Assembly (NCBI RefSeq): GCF_001423885.1
Contig: NZ_LMPP01000002.1
Span: 62,001 to 126,000, forward strand
Origin: Rathayibacter sp. Leaf185
GTDB lineage: Bacteria; Actinomycetota; Actinomycetes; Actinomycetales; Microbacteriaceae
Direction of reading: 5' to 3'
Length of the DNA: 64,000 nucleotides
Shown here: piece after piece, positions 57,839-64,000 of the stretch
How the letters are laid out: each line of letters begins with the position of its first letter
Numbering within the stretch: position 1 is the first letter of the stretch
Program-made: the position numbers and the translations under genes
Notes under the pieces: model-generated
Told to the model about the DNA's origin: nothing
Databases searched by the model: none
The model's input: only the letters and a program-made list of their open reading frames with translations

Positions 57839-58273
57839 TCAGGGTTCGAGAGAGGCGAGGCCCTGCCCGGTGCTCGGATCCCAGGGGATGGACTCGTGGT
57901 CGTGGACGATCCGCCACCGACCGTCGATCCTCTTCCAGACCAACGTGGCGCGCACCCACATCGAGACCTCGTCGCCCGAGTGCAGGGTTCCGGTGACGTG
58001 GTAGAGGAACGCCGTCGAACCGACGCTCCCGTCAACGTCGATCCGGAGGTCGTGCACGTCGTAGCCGGGCCCGTCGGCGTATCCGTCGAACCAGGCCCGA
58101 GTCTGCTCCGCCACCTGATCTGATCCGCGAAGTCGCAGGGGAGGCAGGACGTTGAAGGCGAGGACCTCGGGGTCCTGCGCGTCGGCGAGGTACTGCGCAT
58201 CACGCGACGCGATCGCCCGCACCCGCTCGCCGATGAGAGCCCGGAGTTCCGCTGCCGACGTGTCCTCAGTCAT
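57839..58273 (-). CDS. NTF2-like (SnoaL/ketosteroid-isomerase-like) protein
   Basis: A 144-residue protein with the NTF2 fold: ELRALIGERVRAIASRDAQY as opening helix, LAFNVLPPLRLRGSDQVAEQ next, AFLYHVTGTLHSGDEVSMWV and DGRWRIVHDHESIPWDPSTG as closing sheet. This pattern (HDHESIPWDP) is typical of the SnoaL-like group that includes calcium/calmodulin kinase association-domain homologues. Function unknown. The start at 58273 has GATCCT six bases upstream and no ribosome binding site. Confidence 0.83.
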   Translation of the reverse strand: MTEDTSAAELRALIGERVRAIASRDAQYLADAQDPEVLAFNVLPPLRLRGSDQVAEQTRAWFDGYADGPGYDVHDLRIDVDGSVGSTAFLYHVTGTLHSGDEVSMWVRATLVWKRIDGRWRIVHDHESIPWDPSTGQGLASLEP

Positions 58274-58471
58274 CCGGTCAGGATCGCACCGGACGAGACG
58301 CGCGGCAAGGGGTGGTGTTCCTCCGCCGCTATCGATGACGGCTGCCGTCGCGAGCGGGATCATCGGCGCCGAGGCTCCGCGCAGACGCAGGACCTTCCGG
58401 TCCGGCTCGACAGAGACCTGACTCATCGTCAGGTGCGATTCGAATGAGGGGGGCGCTGTGCCGGACCGGTC

Positions 58472-58737
58472 GTGCACGTCGAGATCACCGGACGAATGCC
58501 CGATCGCCTGCGCGAGTTCTACTCGGCGCTCTTCGGCTGGTCTGCGGATCCGGTCGCCCCCGCGGCTGTCTCGGACTCGGACGTCTCTTCGTTCACTCCG
58601 CCAGGTCCAGCCGCCGGTGCTGTTCCGGTCGGCATCGGCGGAGGAGAGAGCCGTCCGTCCGCTCGGGCGGAGCGGTTGTGATCGCGCAGTTCGCGGATCC
58701 CGAGGGCACCGTCATCGGTCTCGCGGGAGCCGCCTGA
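58472..58737 (+). pseudogene. Internally deleted VOC/glyoxalase gene
   Basis: The GTG at 58472 opens MHVEITGRMPDRLREFYSAL followed by FGWSADP, the standard start of a two-domain VOC protein of about 120 residues. The frame continues to VGIGGGESRP and then degenerates and stops at 58679. In another frame the expected end of such proteins appears at once: VIAQFADPEGTVIGLAGAA, with a stop at 58735-58737. About 40 residues between these parts are missing. A deletion that also changed the frame explains this. Confidence 0.75.
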
Positions 58738-58924
58738 CGCCACTTCCCACGATCATCCCGGCGATGCGCAGGACCTCCTCGAGCTGCGGGACCCTCCGCC
58801 ACGTCCCCCGGCTGGCGATCCCCGACATCGGCGCAGGTGCCGGTCATGACGCTTCGACCACCGACGGCGACGTCGAGGCGGGCGAGCACTGGGCCGAACA
58901 GGCGCGGAGCCGCGGGCGCGTCGC

Positions 58925-59821
58925 CTACCCGCCGAGCTCGAGCGCGGCCACCACCTCCGCGACCCGCGTGCGCGCGTGCGCGCTCAGGCCGCGCACGGGG
59001 CGAGGGAGGCAGTTCGGTGCGGCGAGGCCGAGATGCTCCGCGATCGCGGCGACGACACGGTAGCTGCCACCGTGCTCCGCGAACAGGTCCCAGAGCGGCT
59101 GCAGGCGATCGGACTCCGTGGTCGCGGCCGCGCGGTCGCCGGTCTGCGCTGCACGGGTGATCGTCAGCGCGGGGCCGGGGAGGGTGCCGCCGATGGCGGA
59201 GTACCAGGCGTCGCAGCCGCCGATGAGTCCCAGGGCCCCGAAGGCGTCCCCGGAGACCCCGATCGTGACGTCTTCGCGCAGGTGCTCGCGGATGGTCCGC
59301 ACGCGCTCTGTCGCTGCGTCGGGGTCGGCGGGGACGCCGGGGATCTTGATGGAGGCGACGTTCGGGAGGCGGGCGATCGAGGCGTAGAGGTCGTCGGTGA
59401 AGGTGACGTGGGTGGTGCCGGGGTTGTCGTAGACCACGAGCGGCACGGAGAGATTCGCGGTCACGTCCTCGAACAGGCCGAACACGTCGTCGTCGGTCAG
59501 CGGCTGGTAGGTGACGGGAGCCAGGAGGACGGCGCTCGCGCCCGCGTTCTGCGCGTCCTCCGCGAGGGCGAGCACCTGCGAGGTGCGCAACGCGCCGATC
59601 CCCACGATCACCGGGACCGTGCCGGCGTGCTGCACGGCGGACGCGGCCACGCGGCGGCGCTCGTCACGGCCGAGGTACAGGTAGGAGCCGGTCGATCCCA
59701 GAGCAGTGATCGAGTCGACCTCGGCGGCGGCCAGACGTTCCACCAGGCCCGCGAATGCGGGCTCGTCCACCGCGTCGTCGCGAAGGGGAGTGAGGGGGAA
59801 GACGCTGAGTCCCGTGAGCAT
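58925..59821 (-). CDS. Dihydrodipicolinate synthase-family lyase/aldolase
   Basis: A 298-residue class I aldolase of the DHDPS/NAL superfamily. GSTGSYLYLGRDERRRVAAS is the ligand-binding GxxGE-like loop (here GSTGSY, so the usual glutamate is absent), VVYDNPGTTHVTF carries the catalytic tyrosine, and VASIKIPG the Schiff-base lysine. The loop difference suggests that it is not the lysine-pathway DapA. Related members cleave or dehydrate sugar-derived keto acids. It has no pathway partners nearby; the adjacent sequence is debris. Confidence 0.88.
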   Translation of the reverse strand: MLTGLSVFPLTPLRDDAVDEPAFAGLVERLAAAEVDSITALGSTGSYLYLGRDERRRVAASAVQHAGTVPVIVGIGALRTSQVLALAEDAQNAGASAVLLAPVTYQPLTDDDVFGLFEDVTANLSVPLVVYDNPGTTHVTFTDDLYASIARLPNVASIKIPGVPADPDAATERVRTIREHLREDVTIGVSGDAFGALGLIGGCDAWYSAIGGTLPGPALTITRAAQTGDRAAATTESDRLQPLWDLFAEHGGSYRVVAAIAEHLGLAAPNCLPRPVRGLSAHARTRVAEVVAALELGG

Positions 59822-60130
59822 GATCGTCCGTTCGGATCGAGGAGGGCCGGCTCCCCAGTGTCATCGCCGTCCACCGCCACGCACGAGGCCAGAAGTCTCG
59901 AACGACGCCGGACCACTCCGACGGGTTGCCGCCGCCGCTCGCGAGCCGGCGCTCCGAAGACCAGCCGTACCAGAAGAAGAAACGGTCCCAGCACGATCCG
60001 CTGCCAGCAGGAGAGAGCGCGGCATCCCTCGTGCCTGCCGACTCGTCGAGGCGAAGCGATCCGGTCCCCATGGGGCCAGCGTGGTCGGGCGGTGCACGAC
60101 GTCCACCACCGCCTCCCGCCAGGAGATCGA
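59822..60130. other. Gene-free stretch next to the epoxide hydrolase remnant
   Basis: No frame with family motifs is seen in these 309 bases on either strand. Short hydrophobic stretches occur by chance. It lies between the DHDPS-family start and the end of the epoxide hydrolase remnant and may be part of the same degraded region. Confidence 0.45.
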
Positions 60131-60560
60131 TCAGCGGACGGTCGAAGCGGCGGTCGGGTCGACGTCCGCCAACCGGAACGGACCCTCGTGCAGGGGGCCG
60201 CGGCTCCACATGGCGACGGTGGCCCAGCCGAGGTCGGCATGCGCGACGAATCCCTCGGGGAGGCTGCGAGTGAACAGCGCGTAGTCGATGCCGTCGAGGG
60301 GGAGGGCGATCGGGGGCGGACGGCGACGGGGAGATCGAGGTGCGGGCCCGCCATCGTCGCTGTGCGGTTCTCCCAGTAGAGGCGAGCCGATGACGCCGCG
60401 CTGTTCGTGAACCAGGAGATCGCGATCGTGTCGAGCATGCGGTCGATGTCGACAGCGTCCTCGGCGCGTCCGGCGTTGTCGGTCTTGGACTCGTACTTGT
60501 CCCAGATCCAGGTCGCCTGCCCCGCCGGCGAGTCCGTAGCCGATGTGCTCGCTCAGGTCG
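60131..60560 (-). pseudogene. Epoxide hydrolase remnant
   Basis: On the minus strand, the segment at 60540-60319 reads SPAGQATWIWDKYESKTDNA and then DRMLDTIAISWFTNSAASSA followed by RLYWEN. This closely matches the lid/C-terminal region of bacterial epoxide hydrolases (DSPVGQLAWIVEKF and YWLTGTAGSSARLYYE type motifs). Just upstream, SEHIGYGL lies in another frame, and downstream the reading jumps frame again to LPLDGIDYALFTRSLPEG and a stop at 60131. No N-terminal catalytic domain is present. At least two frameshifts and a large truncation mark it as debris. The last 57 residues are less certain to belong. Confidence 0.55.
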
Positions 60561-60856
60561 CCTGGTCGGCTGTCTTCACGATCGCCGACCACGGTCCGTC
60601 CCCCGGTGGGCTCGACGCGCACGCCGCGACGACGTCGAGTCTGCTACTGCTCGGCGTCCCGGCCGACCGCGCAGCAGCCTTCCTCCCTGATGCGCCGTGA
60701 CAGATGCCGCTCCTGGTCCTGACGCGACGCCTCCTGTCACACCCGCCGATCGGTCACCGGGCGCCCTCCGATTCCTTCGCGTCGCCCCGGGCGGGGCTCC
60801 TTCGGCTCGGGCGACGCTGATCGGGCGTCCTCCGCCCGTGAGGAACCGACGGACGA

Positions 60857-62281
60857 TCAGAACCGGCGGGAGACCTGGTACAGCTGGAAGTCGTCGGGGC
60901 GGTCCACGTGGACGCGCTGGCCGCCGGTCGGGTTGGTGACCTGCAGGTACCGGTCGGGCGAGTCGAGCGGACCGACCGACTCCGAGTAGTACTGAGCGAA
61001 GGCGATGGAGGGCACGGTCTCCTCGAACCGGACGATGTAGGTGGCGATGCGTTCGTCGCCGAGATTGTAGAAGTCCAGCCTCCACCGCAGCACCGAGAAC
61101 TCGAAGGCGCAGCTCCCCGTGCCATTGACGTAGAGAGGGAGACTCCCGTTGATGATGTGGGAATCCTCCCGTGTCGGCACGAAAGTTCGGATGTCCGAGA
61201 GTGGGGTGCTCTCGTAGACGCAGTTGTTCTCGGAGTCCCAGATCCGTTGGGCGCGCACCTCCATGGTGGAGGGCGTGTCGATGACGCGGAAGTTCACCTG
61301 GATGAGCGAGTCGTTCTGCGCCGGATCGCGCTGCCACGTCGTCGTCGACGCTGCCGGTGCGCCTGCAGCGCCGTAGCTGAACGCGAGGGTCTCGCTGCGG
61401 TCACGGAGTTCGCCGGCCGTGGAGCACGAGACGTGCGAGACAGGCGTCGTCGCCGAGTCGTACGGACCGTAGCAGGCGACGGTCTGGCCTCCGAACGGTC
61501 CTCTCTTGTACGTCGAGTTGACGAGCCACGTATCGACCTTGACGTCATCGACGTAGAAGTCGAGGGCCCAGTGCAGGCGGCTCGATTCGTCGGAGCAGTC
61601 CGTGCTCTCCCAGTACAGGCTGCCGTCGATCACCGAGCTCTGGAACGCGGGCAACCAGGTCCGCTGGTCGTCCAGAGGGTAGGACTCTCGCACGCAGTTG
61701 TTGTAGTCGTCCCAGACACGTCGTGTCTCGACTCGACCGTTCGAGGGGACGTCCCGCACGACGAACTTCATGTAGAGGGGGATCCGTCCACCAGGGGGCG
61801 GCGTCGGCGTCTCGGTCGGCACTCCGGTCGGACCGGCTGTAGGGGTGGCCGTCGGCTCGGATGTGGGCCACGACGTCGGCGCCGTGGTCGGAGCGGTGGT
61901 CGGCGCGGACGTGGGTGCCGGAGTCGGGGTCGGATCGGTGGTCGGCGCGGACGTGGGAGCCTGAGTCGGAGCGGTGCTCGGCGCGACGACGGTCGGCGAA
62001 GCGCTCGGAGCAGGCACGATCGTCGGTGTCGCGGAGCTCGTCATCGGCGCGTGCGAGGGAGAGCAGCTCGCCGCGTTGGCGGGGCTGGAGGACCCCGGGC
62101 CCGCACCGATCGCGAGCCCCCCGACGAGCACGACGGCCAGCAGGGCTGCTGTCGATCCGGCCCTGCCTCGTCGCCGCCGCGTCGCGACCAGGGCTGCGGC
62201 GCCAAGAACGAGGAGGACTGCTCCGACGACGAGGAGCGGCAGAGTTCCGCTACCGGTGGCAGCGAGGCAATCGTCGGGCAT
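60857..62281 (-). CDS. Surface protein with N-terminal LPXTG-like segment, P/T-rich linker and two repeats
   Basis: A 474-residue predicted surface protein. Residues 6-37 (LAATGSGTLPLLVVG, a hydrophobic stretch, then ATRRRR) look exactly like a C-terminal sortase sorting signal but lie at the N terminus. A second hydrophobic segment (TAALLAVVLVGGLAIGAG) and ANAA form an ordinary signal-peptide-like cleavage region near residue 71. Residues 75-163 are a proline/threonine/serine-rich stalk. Two homologous domains follow, at 168-257 and 327-419: each holds RRVW or QRIWDxxNNCVxES, then a stretch RTxxPxxxxSxIxGSL, and RLHWALDFY or LRWRLDFY. GGAG precedes the ATG. Function unknown. Confidence 0.82.
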   Translation of the reverse strand: MPDDCLAATGSGTLPLLVVGAVLLVLGAAALVATRRRRGRAGSTAALLAVVLVGGLAIGAGPGSSSPANAASCSPSHAPMTSSATPTIVPAPSASPTVVAPSTAPTQAPTSAPTTDPTPTPAPTSAPTTAPTTAPTSWPTSEPTATPTAGPTGVPTETPTPPPGGRIPLYMKFVVRDVPSNGRVETRRVWDDYNNCVRESYPLDDQRTWLPAFQSSVIDGSLYWESTDCSDESSRLHWALDFYVDDVKVDTWLVNSTYKRGPFGGQTVACYGPYDSATTPVSHVSCSTAGELRDRSETLAFSYGAAGAPAASTTTWQRDPAQNDSLIQVNFRVIDTPSTMEVRAQRIWDSENNCVYESTPLSDIRTFVPTREDSHIINGSLPLYVNGTGSCAFEFSVLRWRLDFYNLGDERIATYIVRFEETVPSIAFAQYYSESVGPLDSPDRYLQVTNPTGGQRVHVDRPDDFQLYQVSRRF

Positions 62282-62513
62282 CTGTGCTCCAAAGGTTGCG
62301 CCGCGGACGGCGGCGACTTCCCCCGGGACGGGCGGATCCGATCAGTGAGGTCGAGAAGACGCACCACACAGCGTGTCGGTCGTCCCGCATCCGCGCGTCC
62401 CCCCGTTAATGCCTCCCGGCGCCGACTCGCGGGAGGTCGCTGCCGCGCTCCGCACGCGGAGCGTCCTGGTGAGCCGCCCCTCTCGTGAGCGTGCACGACT
62501 GCGGCACCGTGGA

Positions 62514-62870
62514 TCACGGCACCGGCCCGGCCGAGATGCTCGCCCCAGTGGGTGCCTCACCCTGAGGGCTCGCTTCGCCGGCGATCTCTGCGAGGGCCGC
62601 CACGTGCCCGTCGAACGCGCGCCGTCCGGTCGGGGTGAGCGTGAGCCAGGTCAGCTGACGGCGGTCGGTCCGTCCTGCCGACGAGGCCTTGCGGGAGGAC
62701 ACGTAGCCGGTGTCGGCGAGTGCCCTGAGGTGCTTGGAGAGGCTCGCGTCCGCGATGCCGAGGGTGTCGCGGAGCACGGTGAAATCGATCTGATCGACGC
62801 GGCGCAGGATCCCGCAGATGCGCAGGCGGGCGGGAGCGTGGATCAGCTCGTCGAAGGCGGCCTCAGCCAC
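62514..62870 (-). CDS. Winged-helix regulator (ArsR/MarR-like)
   Basis: A 118-residue regulator. ELIHAPARLRICGILRRVDQ opens the wHTH; FTVLRDTLGIADASLSKHLR is the recognition helix, and YVSSRKASSAGRTDRRQLTW the wing. The protein belongs to the HTH_34-like group related to ArsR. It overlaps the end of the upstream membrane-protein gene by eight bases, so the pair is one translational unit, and it probably binds the GTTTTCC/GGAAAAC repeats around 63313-63346. Confidence 0.88.
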   Translation of the reverse strand: MAEAAFDELIHAPARLRICGILRRVDQIDFTVLRDTLGIADASLSKHLRALADTGYVSSRKASSAGRTDRRQLTWLTLTPTGRRAFDGHVAALAEIAGEASPQGEAPTGASISAGPVP

Positions 62871-63321
62871 GGCGTGCGATCTCGCGGACCGCCGCGCGGA
62901 ACGCGAGCGTCGACAGCCGTGTGACGAGGAGGAACGCGGCGACCGCGGTGATCGCCACGGCCCAGCCGAGTCCCTGCGCGACGAGCCCGAGCGAGACCGA
63001 GAACAGGACGAGGCACGAGGCGAGGGCTGCGCCGACGAGCAGGACCGCCTCCAGCCCGATCCGCCGGAACCGGATGCCCGTGGCGCGCCGCAGGAGCACC
63101 AGGAGCGCGACCGCCGCGGCGATCACCAGCCACGAGGTGGTGGGCGGCTCGTAGTCGGCGCCCGGCGAGAGCGCGGCTGCCTGCGCCACCCAGAGGAGGG
63201 CGAGCGCGCCGAACCCGGCGAGGTGCCGGCGCGGTTCGGAGATGCGGGCGACGAGGGCCTCACGGTCGGACTGGAGGCCGTCGAGGGCGGAGGATGCGTC
63301 GAGAGCTCGATCGTTTTCCAT
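62863..63321 (-). CDS. Four-helix membrane protein paired with a regulator
   Basis: A 152-residue membrane protein of unknown family. A charged N terminus (DREALVARISEPRRHLAGF) precedes four hydrophobic helices, starting LAGFGALALLWVAQAAALSP, then SWLVIAAAVALLVLLRRATG, LEAVLLVGAALASCLVLFSV and GLGWAVAITAVAAFLLVTRL. It is first in a two-gene operon with a winged-helix regulator overlapping its end. Such pairs of small membrane protein and regulator are common in Gram-positives. The promoter region carries an inverted repeat. Confidence 0.82.
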   Translation of the reverse strand: MENDRALDASSALDGLQSDREALVARISEPRRHLAGFGALALLWVAQAAALSPGADYEPPTTSWLVIAAAVALLVLLRRATGIRFRRIGLEAVLLVGAALASCLVLFSVSLGLVAQGLGWAVAITAVAAFLLVTRLSTLAFRAAVREIARRG

Positions 63322-63346
63322 GAGGGAAAACTACATGTCGTTTTCC
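63313..63346. promoter_or_regulatory. Triple GTTTTCC/GGAAAAC repeat at the operon start
   Basis: GGAAAAC (63325-63331) and GTTTTCC (63340-63346) form an inverted repeat with an 8-base spacer, and another GTTTTCC lies at 63313-63319, overlapping the first codons of the membrane-protein gene. The AT-rich sites stand out in this GC-rich DNA and probably bind the operon's own regulator. Confidence 0.65.
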
Positions 63347-63512
63347 TGTTCGGCAAGTGATTGGTCCAGAGGTTCTCGCGAACGCCCTCGTCGGTCCCCG
63401 ACGGCTCAGAGCGCGCACCGCAGCGCCAGACCCGGTTGCTTTCCGGGCGGAGGTCGGGAGTCGTCGGAGTCCGGCGGGCGCCCGCCTGCGTGGCTACAGG
63501 CCGGAGATGTCG

Positions 63513-63845
63513 ATGGGGAGGCTGTACTACGACGGGACCGTCGAGATCGACTTCGAGGACCGCGTACTCGCTCACCTGCAGATCGTGATCACTGTCAAGC
63601 TGCGGCGCGACGAGTCGTTCCTGCTCAGCTGGCGCGATGACCACAGCATGGGCGACGGCCGCAGCGCGATCTGGCTCCACCCCTCCCATGCGCTGCGCTA
63701 CAAGTATTTCGGCGGACGCATGCCCCGCATCAACCCCACCTGGATCGCCGAGCTGACCGTTCTCGCGAACTCCGCGAGCGGGCTCTCCATCACCCCGGAG
63801 CCGGCCGAGTCCGTCCGGCACGCTGACGGGGAGGCCCACCTGTGA
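63513..63845 (+). CDS. DUF7882-family protein
   Basis: A 110-residue protein starting MGRLYYDGTVEIDFEDRVLA and continuing HLQIVITVKLRRDESFLLSW, RSAIWLHPSHALRYKYFGGR, and ending in a proline/glutamate-rich tail. This pattern is the family DUF7882, abundant in Microbacteriaceae and frequently misannotated as an ATP-dependent DNA ligase; no ligase motif is present. The ATG at 63513 is preferred over 63507 because GGAG lies six bases before it and family members start MGxLxY. Its end overlaps the next gene in GTGA. Function unknown. Confidence 0.85.
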   Translation: MGRLYYDGTVEIDFEDRVLAHLQIVITVKLRRDESFLLSWRDDHSMGDGRSAIWLHPSHALRYKYFGGRMPRINPTWIAELTVLANSASGLSITPEPAESVRHADGEAHL

Positions 63846-64000
63846 AGCGCGTCGACATCGTCTACAACGGCACCGCCTTCACGGTGAGCAACCGCACCGT
63901 GGAGGAATTCCAGGCCGAGGTGGACGCGGCGCTCGCGGCGCCCGTGCCGCAGTGGCTCACGGTCAATCACGGCGAGGGTCGCGCGAACGCAGCGCGCATC
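63842..64000 (+). CDS. Small protein, start only (runs off the right edge)
   Basis: The GTG at 63842 overlaps the stop codon of the DUF7882 gene and opens MKRVDIVYNGTAFTVSNRTV followed by EEFQAEVDAALAAPVPQWLT. The 53 visible residues suggest a short cytoplasmic beta-rich protein. Coupling to a DUF7882 gene is its only context. I do not recognise the family. Confidence 0.7.
   Translation, partial: MKRVDIVYNGTAFTVSNRTVEEFQAEVDAALAAPVPQWLTVNHGEGRANAARI

Noticed and set aside
58925-59821. DHDPS-family gene as the missing KdgD of the aldarate pathway
   Set aside because: It is 20 kb from the locus, has no co-regulated neighbours and its ligand loop differs from both DapA and typical KdgD; the family match alone does not support the role.
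61780-62000. Repetitive DNA suggesting a repeat array or regulatory element
   Set aside because: It is the coding sequence of the proline/threonine/serine stalk of the surface protein; the DNA repeats follow from the amino acid repeats.
1-64000. tRNA, rRNA, insertion sequences or prophage
   Set aside because: I saw no cloverleaf-like gene, ribosomal RNA sequence, transposase, integrase or terminal inverted repeats; a covariance-model scan would be needed to exclude small RNAs.

Overview
The window is very GC-rich DNA, with tightly packed genes on both strands, short intergenic gaps, many GTG starts and many start codons with no ribosome binding site. This points to an actinobacterium. The small protein at 63513 belongs to a family (DUF7882, often mislabelled ATP-dependent DNA ligase) that I know mainly from Microbacteriaceae. 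Together with the plant-glycan enzymes it suggests a plant- or soil-associated member of that family, in the neighbourhood of Rathayibacter or Curtobacterium. The genus is inference. I saw no rRNA, tRNA, CRISPR array, insertion sequence or prophage.

Region 1 (1-7751) is a compact glycoside locus: a LacI regulator diverges from an MFS sugar transporter, an alpha-L-rhamnosidase (GH78) and a beta-glucosidase (GH3). Neither enzyme has a signal peptide, so the natural reading is uptake of an intact rhamnosyl-glucoside such as rutinose, followed by cytoplasmic cleavage. The two unrelated enzymes end in what looks like the same extra C-terminal domain. Region 2 (7902-26656) is a mosaic of small regulator/enzyme pairs: secreted gamma-glutamyltransferase, haloacid-dehalogenase-like enzyme, ArsR with a quinone reductase, TetR with an epimerase, an EAL-DICT signalling protein, TetR with a membrane exporter-like protein, TetR with an atypical SDR, MarR with a quinone oxidoreductase, and an orphan osmolyte-type binding lipoprotein. 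It includes a decayed DUF1059 gene broken by a 41-bp tandem duplication.

Region 3 (26805-39132) is the most coherent system, an aldarate (uronic acid) catabolic locus. An IclR regulator and uronate dehydrogenase diverge from a 10.6-kb operon encoding a binding protein, two ABC permeases, glucarate dehydratase, a protein of unknown function with a cysteine-rich motif, an Eda-type aldolase, tartronate semialdehyde reductase, a GH36 alpha-galactosidase and a BadF-type kinase. The predicted flow is galactoside/uronate import, oxidation to aldarate, dehydration, retro-aldol cleavage and reduction to glycerate. The usual GarL aldolase or KdgD dehydratase is absent locally, which leaves the aldolase and the unknown protein as candidates for a variant route.

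Region 4 (39397-58737) holds a VOC protein, LysE exporter, ABC exporter, secreted DUF4394 protein, photolyase-like FAD protein, azoreductase with HxlR, MarR with a DMT transporter behind a 33-bp perfect palindrome, MFS transporter, PadR/HAAS pair, ECF sigma factor with a membrane partner, MerR regulator and several small enzymes. Two genes here are visibly broken. Region 5 (58925-64000) has a DHDPS-family aldolase, epoxide hydrolase debris, a surface protein carrying an LPXTG-like segment at its N terminus, a regulator/membrane pair and the DUF7882 pair running off the end.

A window-wide theme is probable leaderless transcription: at more than a dozen genes a TANNNT-like hexamer sits 5-7 bases before the start codon and no Shine-Dalgarno sequence is present.
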